The position numbers and the translations under genes are program-made. Under the pieces are notes generated by a model that was given only the letters and a program-made list of their open reading frames with translations, did no database searches and had not been told where the DNA came from. Shown in pieces: positions 15,933 to 23,281 of a stretch of DNA of 46,717 nucleotides; the first letter of the stretch is position 1, and each line of letters opens with the position of its first letter. This stretch comes from JBLMYQ01 sp050258375 (lineage in GTDB: Bacteria; Bacillota; Clostridia; Acetivibrionales; UBA4821): positions 1 to 46,717 of the forward strand of contig JBLMYQ010000039.1 of assembly GCA_050258375.1 (NCBI GenBank). The letters run 5' to 3'.

Positions 15933-16298
15933 TTATTTTATTTGTAAAAGATTATTGTCTTTAAATATTTTTCTTATGGCATCATTGGCTTCACTGCAAT
16001 CAATTACTTTTAGGCATTCGTATTCGCTGCATAGTTTTTCGAGAATCTTTACGGTATTATCTGTTGAACCCATATCAGCAATTATTATATTATTAAAGAT
16101 TTCATCGTTTCTGTTGTAAAGGTTTTTAAATACTATTGAGCGCACAACACCCTCAATGTTTTCTTCTTGGTTTTTAACGGCTATAAGTATGTACATATCC
16201 TTTACATTGTTTAAAACAAAAACAGCTCTATAAGCTTCAATTATTATTTCTATTAAGCCATAGAGTGCTAAAATCCAAATAATTACTTGCATAATCAT
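15933..16298 (-). CDS. Small membrane-anchored GT2-like stub
   Basis: A 121-residue protein starting MIMQVIIWILALYGLIEII, an N-terminal membrane helix. After it comes YILIAVKNQEENIEGVVRSI and IIIADMGSTDNTVKIL, the first part of a family-2 glycosyltransferase fold. It stops before the acceptor-binding half, so catalysis is doubtful. The ATG at 16298 follows GAGGTG; an earlier ATG at 16328 lacks such a site. Similar short proteins seem common in Clostridia, so it may be a real small family rather than debris, but I cannot confirm. It lies alone between recD2 and the divergent HD-GYP gene. Confidence 0.6.
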   Translation of the reverse strand: MIMQVIIWILALYGLIEIIIEAYRAVFVLNNVKDMYILIAVKNQEENIEGVVRSIVFKNLYNRNDEIFNNIIIADMGSTDNTVKILEKLCSEYECLKVIDCSEANDAIRKIFKDNNLLQIK

Positions 16299-16390
16299 TT
16301 TTTTCACCTCTGGATTCATGGTATGCATTAGAGTTCCAATCTGTTACAAAATAAACTTTTTCCTATTTATTAATGGTTGGAGGTAGCTTT

Positions 16391-17464
16391 ATGAGAAAAA
16401 TTCCAGTTGCAGAACTAAAACCCGGCATGACTTTGGCTAAGGATGTCTATAATCATGAAGATGGAAGGCTCTTGCTTTTGAAGGGTTTTTCCATGCAGCA
16501 AAGATATATTGAAAAGCTGAATTCGCTGGGCATATTATATGTCTATATTGACGAAGAGGCTCCATTAATAATCCTTGAAGACCGGGGCGAACAAGAAGTA
16601 TATAACGAAGCCTTCTCAACAATGAAAGATGTATTAACAACTGTTACAGAAGGCGGCGCACTTGAAGTTGCACCAGTAAAGGATACAGTTGATGATATTG
16701 TAGGACGAGTAATAAATAATGAATCTGTATTCACTCAGCTCACAGGTATGAAGGATATAGATAACTATACCTTCCATCATTGTGTTGATGTCTGTGTCTT
16801 CTCGGTCATAACCGGAAAACACCTTGGGCTTTCTGATGAAGAATTAACAGAGCTTGGAATGGGTTCTATTCTTCATGACATAGGTAAATGCAGAGTTCCT
16901 CTAAGCATACTTAATAAACCGGGGAAGCTTACTGATGATGAATTTATGACTATGAAGCTTCATTCAATATATGGATTTGAAATAATCCAGAACACCCAAG
17001 GATTAAGTAAGAGAATTGCCAACATTGCCTGCCAGCACCATGAAAAATGGAATGGCACCGGTTATCCTTCAGGTCTTAGAGATAATCAAATTGATCTTCT
17101 TTCAAGAATTGTAACCATTGCAGATGTTTATGATGCCATTACCGCTAATAGATGCTATAAAAAGAAATCCTTACCTCATGAAGCTGCAGAATTTGTAATT
17201 TCAAATGCAGGAATTATGTTTGACCCTACCCTTGCAAAGACATTTATCAACAACATAACCATATATCCAGAAGGCACCATGGTTATTCTCAACACAGGAG
17301 AAATAGGCAGTGTTACTGAATCAGACCATGTCGGTGCTATGGGTTTAAGACCAAAGCTTCGGATTATTTCCAGAAAAGATGGACCTCCTGTTTTTGCGCC
17401 CTACGTTATAGATCTTTCAGCTAATCAAGATTTGTTTATAGTTGATATAATAAATAATATATAA
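16391..17464 (+). CDS. HD-GYP domain cyclic-di-GMP phosphodiesterase
   Basis: The family hydrolyses cyclic di-GMP to pGpG or GMP. The 357-residue protein has an N-terminal domain of the DUF3391 kind (IPVAELKPGMTLAKDVYNHEDGRLLLLKG). The HD-GYP core has HHCVDVCVF, ILHDIGKCRVP, HSIYGFEI, and HHEKWNGTGYP with VDAI-type continuation (IADVYDAITANRCYKK). The C-terminal beta part is EGTMVILNTGEIGSV. All signature residues are present. The start is the ATG at 16391 with GGAGGT; the ATG at 16373 is rejected. No membrane segment, so cytosolic. It could act on the same pool as the PilZ protein at 23.3-24.0 kb and tune motility. Confidence 0.93.
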   Translation: MRKIPVAELKPGMTLAKDVYNHEDGRLLLLKGFSMQQRYIEKLNSLGILYVYIDEEAPLIILEDRGEQEVYNEAFSTMKDVLTTVTEGGALEVAPVKDTVDDIVGRVINNESVFTQLTGMKDIDNYTFHHCVDVCVFSVITGKHLGLSDEELTELGMGSILHDIGKCRVPLSILNKPGKLTDDEFMTMKLHSIYGFEIIQNTQGLSKRIANIACQHHEKWNGTGYPSGLRDNQIDLLSRIVTIADVYDAITANRCYKKKSLPHEAAEFVISNAGIMFDPTLAKTFINNITIYPEGTMVILNTGEIGSVTESDHVGAMGLRPKLRIISRKDGPPVFAPYVIDLSANQDLFIVDIINNI

Positions 17465-17502
17465 AAAAGAAAGAAAGCTTCAAATGAAGCTTTCTTTCTT
17501 TT
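17465..17502. terminator. Bidirectional terminator between HD-GYP gene and metK
   Basis: Arms of 18 bases (17465-17482 and 17485-17502) with an AA loop; the core is GAAAGCTTCA/TGAAGCTTTC with T-runs on both strands. It lies between the converging HD-GYP gene and metK and could serve both. Confidence 0.88.
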
Positions 17503-17511
17503 TTATATATT

Positions 17512-18705
17512 TTATCTGTATTTTTCTGCTTCTTTTTTTATCTCTTCTGCTTTGTCTACCTTTTCCCACGGAAGATCAAGATCGTCTCTTCCAAAATGCC
17601 CATATGCTGCTGTTTGCTTGTAAATCGGTCTTCTCAGACTCAGGTTGTGTATTATCGCTGCAGGGCGAAGGTCAAATACTTTTCTAACTACCTCTTGGAT
17701 TTTGTCATCAGCAATTTCTCCTGTCCCGGCTGTATCTACCATTATTGAAACAGGATTTGCAACACCTATTGCATATGCAATTTGTATTTCACAACGCTTA
17801 GCAAGTCCTGATGCAACAATGTTTTTGGCTACATATCTTGCTGCATAAGCAGCCGACCTGTCAACCTTCGTTGGATCTTTTCCGGAAAACGCTCCTCCTC
17901 CATGCCTTGCATATCCACCATAAGTATCAACTATTATCTTTCTTCCTGTAAGCCCTGAATCTCCCTGAGGTCCACCAATTACAAACCTTCCGGTTGGATT
18001 AATGTAGAACTTTGTTTCTTTATCAATCAATCCGGCAGGAACAATTGGATAAATTACTTGTTCAATTATATCCTTTTCGATAACACTATGCTCAATTTCT
18101 GGTCCATGCTGCGTCGATACAACAATAGCATCAATTCTTGCTGGTTTTCCATCTATATACTCTACAGTTACTTGGGTCTTTCCATCCGGTCGAAGATAAG
18201 GAAGCGTATGATTCTTTCTTACCTCTGTAAGTCTTCTGGCCATCTTATGTGCTAAAGAAATAGGCATTGGCATTAGCTCAGGTGTTTCATCACATGCAAA
18301 ACCAAACATCATGCCTTGATCTCCAGCTCCTATAGCAGCAAAATCCTCTTCTGTTTCTCCCTTTTTGGTCTCAAGAGCCTTATCAACTCCCATAGCAATA
18401 TCAGCAGATTGTTCGTCAATTGTTGTAATTACTGCACATGTATCACAGTCAAATCCATATTTGGCACGGTCATATCCAATCTCTCTGATTGTATTTCTGA
18501 CTATTTTGGGTATATCCACATAACAATGAGTTGTAATTTCCCCCATTACCAACACAAGCCCTGTGGTTGTACTGGTTTCACATGCAACCCTTGCATATGG
18601 ATCCTGCTCATATATTGCATCAAGTACTGCATCTGATATTTGATCACACATCTTGTCCGGATGACCTTCAGTAACAGATTCTGAAGTAAACAATTTTTTA
18701 TTCAT
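17512..18705 (-). CDS. metK: S-adenosylmethionine synthetase
   Basis: MetK makes S-adenosylmethionine from methionine and ATP in the cytosol. The 397-residue protein begins MNKKLFTSESVTEGHPDKMCDQISDAVLDA and has GAGDQGMMFG and GGGAFSGKDPTKVDRSAAY, the catalytic signatures, over a full length. The ATG has AAGGAGG. It is preceded by a SAM-I riboswitch, so its end product shuts it off. It ends at the shared terminator. The product is also the methyl donor expected for the FliB methylase. Confidence 0.98.
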   Translation of the reverse strand: MNKKLFTSESVTEGHPDKMCDQISDAVLDAIYEQDPYARVACETSTTTGLVLVMGEITTHCYVDIPKIVRNTIREIGYDRAKYGFDCDTCAVITTIDEQSADIAMGVDKALETKKGETEEDFAAIGAGDQGMMFGFACDETPELMPMPISLAHKMARRLTEVRKNHTLPYLRPDGKTQVTVEYIDGKPARIDAIVVSTQHGPEIEHSVIEKDIIEQVIYPIVPAGLIDKETKFYINPTGRFVIGGPQGDSGLTGRKIIVDTYGGYARHGGGAFSGKDPTKVDRSAAYAARYVAKNIVASGLAKRCEIQIAYAIGVANPVSIMVDTAGTGEIADDKIQEVVRKVFDLRPAAIIHNLSLRRPIYKQTAAYGHFGRDDLDLPWEKVDKAEEIKKEAEKYR

Positions 18706-18718
18706 TTAAAATTCCTCC

Positions 18719-18867
18719 TTAAAAAATTAATACCCCTTCACAGGAAGAGGCGACTATAATATAATCACCTCATCTACCAGATTTTACTCTGTAGGAATTG
18801 GCACCTGAGCTTGCGCTTGGTTGCCGGGTTTCATCGGGCCCATTCCCTCCACCTCTCTTGATAAGGT
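18719..18867 (-). promoter_or_regulatory. SAM-I (S-box) riboswitch with terminator platform
   Basis: The aptamer reads on the minus strand from CTTATC (18860-18865), through AGAGAGGTGGAGGGAATG and the conserved GATGAAACCCGGCAACC, to AGGTGCCAATTCCTAC and GATGAGG (about 18769-18775). Its P1 stem is CTTATC with GATGAG. The downstream platform offers two choices. GAGG of P1 can pair with CCTC in an antiterminator (arms GAGGTGATTATA and TATAGTCGCCTC). Alternatively CCTCTTC pairs with GAAGGGG as a terminator, with T6 after. SAM binding should favour termination ahead of metK. Confidence 0.95.
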
Positions 18868-18933
18868 CTTCTTTATTATTCATTTATTTACCTTAAGGTA
18901 TAAAGAATATCTCAATGCCTTAAGCTGTAATTA

Positions 18934-18962
18934 ATATTAGCATAGCCAATAGCTCCAGTCAA
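18934..18962 (-). promoter_or_regulatory. Sigma-A promoter of the metK riboswitch
   Basis: On the minus strand TTGACT (18957-18962), spacer 17, TAATAT (18934-18939). It lies right before the aptamer and after the ferritin-like gene, giving metK its own transcript. Confidence 0.75.
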
Positions 18963-18967
18963 TATTT

Positions 18968-19375
18968 TTACGTATATTTGGAATACAAAAAAACAATTGT
19001 ATCTATATGCCTTTGATCATCTGCCAGGATATAGTATAGCCCATTTTTTATTCTAATATCCTGCACTGATGTTAATATATCTTTAATTGTTTTTATAACC
19101 TTTATTTCTAAGTAAATTATTTTTTCTAACAGCTTAATCTGCATTCCTTTTTCTAAATCGATTTGATTTTCAACATTTATCTGACCTTCAAACATTTTAT
19201 TGATGATATTTTTTAGTATACTCATATGCTTTAATTCTTCCTCAACAATACTGCTAATCTGTTCTTTATCCAACTCTTTTTTTACAACCAAAAGAAGCTT
19301 CTTATAATACAACGAAAGCTTTTGCTTTTCTCTTAACACCTCCGAAAGTTTTTCCCCAAAAACAGGATCAAACAA
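18968..19375 (-). CDS. Small ferritin-like (rubrerythrin-type) protein
   Basis: A protein of about 135 residues, mostly four-helix in pattern, with EEELKHMSILKNI (an ExxH pair) and DDQRHIDTIVFLYSKY (acid plus His) at matching positions, suggesting a di-iron or remnant ferritin-like fold. The metal sites are not complete by eye. Start is uncertain: TTG at 19375 lies after GGGGGGAG at good spacing, whereas the ATG at 19393 has no site before it. Both lie inside the rplL terminator hairpin, so the gene would be read only by transcripts that pass it. The role is unknown; stress or metal handling would be a guess. Confidence 0.6.
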   Translation of the reverse strand: MFDPVFGEKLSEVLREKQKLSLYYKKLLLVVKKELDKEQISSIVEEELKHMSILKNIINKMFEGQINVENQIDLEKGMQIKLLEKIIYLEIKVIKTIKDILTSVQDIRIKNGLYYILADDQRHIDTIVFLYSKYT

Positions 19376-19416
19376 AAAAACTCCCCCCTTCATAGTAATT
19401 CTATTCGGGGAGGAGT
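19374..19416 (-). terminator. Terminator of the rplJ-rplL unit, overlapping the next gene's start
   Basis: On the minus strand ACTCCTCCCC (19407-19416) pairs with GGGGGGAG (19381-19388), and T7 follows (19374-19380). The stem is 9 pairs with one G-U. The 18-base loop holds an ATG, and the 3' arm doubles as the only ribosome-binding site for the ferritin-like gene. Confidence 0.85.
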
Positions 19417-19437
19417 CTTTTGATTCTTTAGTTATTC

Positions 19438-19815
19438 TTATTTAACTTCAACTGTAGCTCCAGCTTCTGCAAGTTTTTCTTTAATTGATGCAGCTTCTTC
19501 CTTTGAAACATTTTCTTTTACTGTCTGTGGCGCTCCATCAACAAGGTCTTTTGCTTCCTTAAGTCCAAGACCTGTTAATTCTCTAACAACTTTGATAACT
19601 TTGATTTTTTCTGCTCCAGCATCTTTAAGAACTACAGCAAATTCTGTTTGTTCTGATTCTACTGCTGCAGCTGCTACAGGAGCTGCTGCTACTGCTACAG
19701 GAGCTGCTGCTGATACGCCAAATTCTTCTTCTAAAGCCTTTACCATTTCTGATAATTCAAGAACTGTAAGTTTTTTTACTTCCTCAATAAGTTTTGTTAC
19801 TTTTTCGCTTGCCAT
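19438..19815 (-). CDS. rplL: 50S ribosomal protein bL12 (L7/L12)
   Basis: The stalk protein of the large subunit that recruits translation factors. The 125 residues begin MASEKVTKLIEEVKKLTVLELSEMVKALEEEFGVSAAAP, with an alanine/proline hinge. The C-terminal domain EKIKVIKVVRELTGLGLKEAKDLVDGAP is invariant. The ATG has GGAGG. It follows rplJ after a 198-base gap that holds no gene; the gap's upstream edge carries the GTGTAAA repeat. A terminator follows at 19374-19416. rpoB, its usual next gene, is absent here. Confidence 0.98.
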   Translation of the reverse strand: MASEKVTKLIEEVKKLTVLELSEMVKALEEEFGVSAAAPVAVAAAPVAAAAVESEQTEFAVVLKDAGAEKIKVIKVVRELTGLGLKEAKDLVDGAPQTVKENVSKEEAASIKEKLAEAGATVEVK

Positions 19816-19990
19816 AATATATATTCCTCCATTTAATTAATATTTTTTAAAATTGTGATAAGCTTCGTATATCTACGTCAGTCTTCACTCTCAGAATGCT
19901 CACATATCATATATGCTCCGCTTCTTCGCGCTTGCCTTCCTTAATCTACTCGCTTCTGACAATTTTATGTTTCGATTTTTGTTTCAATTT

Positions 19991-20013
19991 TTAACTTTAC
20001 ACTTTACACTAAT
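19991..20013 (-). repeat. GTGTAAA repeat flush with the rplJ stop (family H copy 1)
   Basis: On the minus strand, after the rplJ TAA and four bases, comes GTGTAAAGTGTAAAGTTAAA. The same heptamer pattern occurs after rplK, ilvC and ilvB, always right at the stop codon. The rest of the 198-base gap shows no clear feature. Confidence 0.75.
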
Positions 20014-20550
20014 TTAAGCTTTTGCAGCTTGCTTTTCAGCTATTGCATTAAGTGCAACTACAAGACCTCTTATATTTCCATTCAATACATTTACGAAGCC
20101 TGTAATAGGTGCATTGAAGCTTCCAAGAAGTTTTGATATAAGAACTTCTTTCGGCGGAATGCTTGCAAGCTGTTTAATCTCTTCAATGTTAAGAACCTTT
20201 CCCTCAACATATCCTGCTTTAAGCTTAAATCTGTCATTCTTTTTTGCATACTCACTGAGTATTTTTGCTGGTGCAACAATATCATCATAGCTTATAGCAA
20301 TTGCTGTTGGTCCTTCAAGGTAAGAAACAAGCTCTTCTAACCCATTTTCCTTTGCTGCAAATCTTGTAAGGGTATTTTTAATAACTTTGTATTCAACCTT
20401 TGCCTTACGAAGGTCGTTTCTGAGATTTGTAACCTCTTCAACTGTTATTCCTCTATAATCTGCAATTACAAAAGACTGGGCCTTCTTTATCTTATCGCTA
20501 AGCTCTTGTACATCAGCTTTTTTTGCATTCAAGATTTTTTCACTCGGCAC
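20014..20550 (-). CDS. rplJ: 50S ribosomal protein uL10
   Basis: uL10 anchors bL12 dimers to the ribosome. The 178-residue protein has IKKAQSFVIADYRGITVEEVTNLRNDLR and NTLTRFAAKENGLEEL, and a C-terminal helix for bL12 binding (VVALNAIAEKQAAKA). Start is GTG at 20550 after AAAGGAGGTG. The leader upstream carries the L10 leader structure, so uL10 (with bL12) probably represses its own unit. The stop is followed at once by the GTGTAAA repeat. Confidence 0.97.
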   Translation of the reverse strand: MPSEKILNAKKADVQELSDKIKKAQSFVIADYRGITVEEVTNLRNDLRKAKVEYKVIKNTLTRFAAKENGLEELVSYLEGPTAIAISYDDIVAPAKILSEYAKKNDRFKLKAGYVEGKVLNIEEIKQLASIPPKEVLISKLLGSFNAPITGFVNVLNGNIRGLVVALNAIAEKQAAKA

Positions 20551-20620
20551 TAATAATTCACCTCCTTTAACTCACTCCCTAACCCCAGACCGAAAAGCCT
20601 AGAGAACTAGCAAGTGTTCT

Positions 20621-20736
20621 TAAAATATTAAAACCCTCACGCCATAGACATGAGGGTTGAATACACTACTAGTATAAAAACTAATAAATTTCTTCCTCGG
20701 TAGGAAATTAAGTCATGCGACACCTACTGTCTATGG
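20621..20736 (-). promoter_or_regulatory. L10 leader RNA with attenuator
   Basis: On the minus strand CCATAGACA (20728-20736), GTAGGTG and TCCTACCGAGG are the conserved L10-leader elements. The 3' part TGTCTATGG (20642-20650) can pair either with CCATAGACA or be enclosed in the stem ACCCTCA/TGAGGGT (20633-20657), followed by a T-rich tail. That makes an antiterminator/terminator choice set by uL10-bL12 binding. The rest of the gap to rplA holds AT-rich sequence with no gene. Confidence 0.88.
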
Positions 20737-20827
20737 ATTCTTATTCATTTTTAGCTAATTTTTTATTCTCACTGAACTTCTTTTCGTTTCTCCCTATAGT
20801 GAGAAAAGAGAGAATGAGGGTTTGCTT

Positions 20828-21523
20828 TTAATCTAATACCTTTGTTGTGTTTATCTTTATTCCAGGTCCCATTGTTGAAGATATTGATACGCTCTTAAGA
20901 TACTGACCCTTTGCAGCTGAAGGTTTTGCCTTAATAACTGCTTCCATAAGGGTTCTGAAATTTTCTCTAAGCTTTACTTCCTCAAAAGATGCTTTTCCAA
21001 TAGGACAATGGATAATGTTTGTCTTATCTAATCTGTACTCAATTTTACCGGCTTTTATATCTGCTATAGCTTTTGCAACATCCATTGTAACTGTTCCAGC
21101 TTTAGGATTCGGCATAAGTCCCTTTGGTCCCAAAACCTTACCTAATTTTCCAACCACACCCATCATATCAGGAGTTGCAACTACAACGTCAAAGTCAAAC
21201 CAGTTCTCATTCTGTATTTTTGTAACCAACTCTTCTGCTCCAACATAGTCAGCGCCACCTGTTTCAGCTTCTTTAGCCTTATCTCCCTTTGCAAAAACAA
21301 GAACCCTTACTTTTTTCCCTGTTCCGTGAGGAAGAACAACTGCACCTCTAACCTGCTGGTCTGCATGTCTGGAATCAACTCCCAATTTTACATGCACTTC
21401 AATTGTTTCGTCAAACTTTGCTTTAGCAGTTTTCTTAACAAGTTCAAACGCTTCAACTGGTTCTAAGATTTTTACATCTTGTAAAAGCTTTTCGCTTTCC
21501 TGATACTTCTTTCCTCTTTTCAT
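20828..21523 (-). CDS. rplA: 50S ribosomal protein uL1
   Basis: uL1 forms the L1 stalk at the ribosomal E site and can repress its own operon. The 231 residues include ETIEVHVKLGVDSRHADQQVRGAVVLPHGTGK, LGKVLGPKGLMPNPKAGTVT and IKAGKIEYRLDKTNIIHCPIG, the family's conserved blocks. Length is standard. The ATG at 21523 has AAGGAGG. It lies between rplK and the L10 leader. The gap to rplK holds a large copy of the GTGTAAA repeat. Confidence 0.98.
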   Translation of the reverse strand: MKRGKKYQESEKLLQDVKILEPVEAFELVKKTAKAKFDETIEVHVKLGVDSRHADQQVRGAVVLPHGTGKKVRVLVFAKGDKAKEAETGGADYVGAEELVTKIQNENWFDFDVVVATPDMMGVVGKLGKVLGPKGLMPNPKAGTVTMDVAKAIADIKAGKIEYRLDKTNIIHCPIGKASFEEVKLRENFRTLMEAVIKAKPSAAKGQYLKSVSISSTMGPGIKINTTKVLD

Positions 21524-21570
21524 TATACTTTTCCTCCTTGTGGTAAAATAGCGGGGGTTAACCCTCCCAC

Positions 21571-21654
21571 GTTTATAGTTTAAAGTTTATAGTTTAAAGT
21601 TAAAAATCAAAAAGACTTTAACTTTAAACTTTACATTCTACACTTTACACTTTT
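21571..21654 (-). repeat. GTGTAAA repeat with inverted half after rplK (family H copy 2)
   Basis: On the minus strand, three bases after the rplK stop, GTGTAAAGTGTAGAATGTAA begins. Beyond it, AGTTTAAAGTTAAA occurs in both orientations (21591-21604 and 21617-21630, perfect 14-base arms), making a hairpin. A tandem pair of GTTTATAGTTTAAA (21571-21598) lies beyond. It fills most of the rplK-rplA gap. Confidence 0.8.
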
Positions 21655-22080
21655 TTACTCTTCTACTACTATTCCCATACTTCTTGCAGTTCCTGCAACC
21701 ATGCTCATAGCTGCTTCAATAGTGTTTGCATTCAAATCAACCATTTTCTGTTCTGCAATCTGGCGAACAATATCCTTAGATACCTTTGCTACCTTTTCTT
21801 TGTGAGGTTTTGCAGAACCACTTTCGATTTTTGCAGCTTTCTTTAAAAGAACTGCAACAGGTGGTGTTTTTGTTATAAACGAAAATGACTTGTCTGCATA
21901 AACTGTAAGAACAACAGGAATTATAAGACCTGCATCCTTTGCTGTTTTTTCATTGAATTCCTTAACAAAAGCCATTATGTTTATTCCATGAGGACCAAGT
22001 GCCGGACCAACCGGTGGTGCCGGAGTAGCCTTACCCGCAGGAATTTGAAGCTTTACATATCCAGTAACTTTCTTTGCCAT
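21655..22080 (-). CDS. rplK: 50S ribosomal protein uL11
   Basis: uL11 forms the base of the factor-binding stalk. The 141-residue protein reads GYVKLQIPAGKATPAPPVGPALGPHGINIMAFVKEFN and ends with NTIEAAMSMVAGTARSMGI, matching the family fully. The ATG at 22080 has AGGAGG. It is the first ribosomal gene after nusG, with a 54-base gap, in the standard secE-nusG-rplK-rplA order. Confidence 0.98.
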   Translation of the reverse strand: MAKKVTGYVKLQIPAGKATPAPPVGPALGPHGINIMAFVKEFNEKTAKDAGLIIPVVLTVYADKSFSFITKTPPVAVLLKKAAKIESGSAKPHKEKVAKVSKDIVRQIAEQKMVDLNANTIEAAMSMVAGTARSMGIVVEE

Positions 22081-22134
22081 GTTTATATCCTCCTAAATAT
22101 TGCAGTAATGCGACGTTTATCTCGCTTTTAGAGC

Positions 22135-22653
22135 CTACAGCTTTTGTATTTGTAATAATTCAAGCTCTACCGGAGTCTCTCTTCCAAACATTGAAACAGA
22201 AACCCTAACTTTTTTCTTTTCCATATTTATTTCTTCAACAACACCTATAAAGCTTTCCAATGGTCCCGAAATAACCCTTACATTGTCTCCGACTTCATAG
22301 TCAACCGTAGGTATTACCTCTTCAACTCCCATTGTCTTTATTTCTTCTTCTGACAGTGGCACAGGCTTTGAGCCAGGTCCAACAAATCCCGTAACACCTC
22401 TCGTATTTCTAACAACATACCAGGATTCATCTGTCATAATCATCTTAATTAGAACATACCCCGGAAAAACTTTCCTTAAGGAGACCTTCTTTCTGCCCTC
22501 CTTAATTTCTATCTGCTCTTCCATTGGTACAACTATATCAAGTATTAATTCCTGTAGTCCTCTATTTTCAATTATCTTCTCTAAATTAGCTTTTACTTTG
22601 TTTTCATACCCTGAATAAGTATGAACTACATACCATCTTGAATTCTCGGACAT
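22135..22653 (-). CDS. nusG: Transcription termination/antitermination factor NusG
   Basis: NusG binds RNA polymerase and links it to ribosomes or Rho. The 172-residue protein starts MSENSRWYVVHTYSGYENKVKANLEK (NGN domain). It has FPGYVLIKMIMTDESWYVVRNTRGVTGFVG, and a C-terminal KOW domain (VGDNVRVISGPLESFIGVVEEIN). Length is typical. The ATG follows AAAGGGG. It overlaps no gene and follows secE with a 20-base gap, as expected. Confidence 0.98.
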   Translation of the reverse strand: MSENSRWYVVHTYSGYENKVKANLEKIIENRGLQELILDIVVPMEEQIEIKEGRKKVSLRKVFPGYVLIKMIMTDESWYVVRNTRGVTGFVGPGSKPVPLSEEEIKTMGVEEVIPTVDYEVGDNVRVISGPLESFIGVVEEINMEKKKVRVSVSMFGRETPVELELLQIQKL

Positions 22654-22673
22654 ATTATATATACCCCTTTAGA

Positions 22674-22895
22674 TTATTTGATGCCAAAGATTTGTCCATA
22701 ACCAAAACCAAGGATTAGGTCAAAAACCCAGATCAGCATCCCTATTACCACAACAGACCCCAATACAGCAACAGTATTGTTGATTGTTTGTTGTCTGCTA
22801 GGCCATATAACCTTTTTTAATTCCGCAATGGTGTCCTTATAATATTTCTTCACTCCTGCTGATTTTGCCTTTTCGGCCGAACTATTATCTGCCAT
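22674..22895 (-). CDS. secE: Protein translocase subunit SecE
   Basis: SecE is the small essential partner of SecY. The 73-residue protein has the conserved YYKDTIAELKKVIWPSRQQTINNTVAV amphipathic segment and one membrane helix (VVVIGMLIWVFDLILGFG). The ATG at 22895 is chosen; a GTG at 22910 would add five residues but has no better site. It lies between rpmG and nusG as in most Firmicutes. Confidence 0.95.
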   Translation of the reverse strand: MADNSSAEKAKSAGVKKYYKDTIAELKKVIWPSRQQTINNTVAVLGSVVVIGMLIWVFDLILGFGYGQIFGIK

Positions 22896-22985
22896 ATTTA
22901 TCACCCGCACTTAATTATTTTTGGATTCGCTCCTAGATTAATAGGATTTCCCAAAATGTTCCGCGTAAACCTTCTCACAAGATAA

Positions 22986-23135
22986 TTATTTTGTTTCCTT
23001 GTGTGGCGTATGTTTACGACAAAATTTGCAGAATTTTTTCAATTCAATACGGTCAGGATCGTTTTTCTTGTTTTTGTTTGTATCATAATTTCTCTGCTTG
23101 CATTCGGTACATGCCATTGTCATTCTTACTCTCAT
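22986..23135 (-). CDS. rpmG: 50S ribosomal protein bL33
   Basis: A 49-residue protein beginning MRVRMTMACTECKQRNYDT and ending KFCKFCRKHTPHKETK. The two CxxC pairs (zinc-binding form) and the NKKNDPDRIELKKFC core mark bL33. The ATG at 23135 has GGAGGTG. It is the first gene of the rpmG-secE-nusG-rplK-rplA transcript, with a promoter about 100 bases upstream. Confidence 0.96.
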   Translation of the reverse strand: MRVRMTMACTECKQRNYDTNKNKKNDPDRIELKKFCKFCRKHTPHKETK

Positions 23136-23206
23136 TTGCGCACACCTCCATCCATTTGTCTAATACCAAAATTTTTATATAAAAAGCAAATTGCTGTTTA
23201 ATGCAT

Positions 23207-23275
23207 AAAAAAAAAGACCCAACGAGAAGCATGAATACTTTACCATAGATAATCAGCTTCGTCAAGTCTTTTTCT
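23207..23275 (-). terminator. Probable terminator of the PilZ gene
   Basis: On the minus strand AAAAGACTTGACGAAGC pairs imperfectly with GCTTCTCGTTGGGTCTTTT and is followed by nine T in all (23207-23215). It starts a few bases past the PilZ stop. The rpmG promoter lies inside it. Confidence 0.65.
23237..23265 (-). promoter_or_regulatory. Sigma-A promoter for rpmG-secE-nusG
   Basis: On the minus strand TTGACG (23260-23265), spacer 17, TAAAGT (23237-23242). It would start transcription about 95 bases before rpmG. It sits inside the hairpin that ends the PilZ transcript, so one sequence serves both purposes. Confidence 0.65.
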
Positions 23276-23281
23276 TTTTGT

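Noticed and set aside
20757..20812. TTCTCACT/AGTGAGAA inverted repeat after rplA
   Set aside because: The arms are 8 bases with a long loop and no T-run follows on the gene strand, so a terminator call is not supported.
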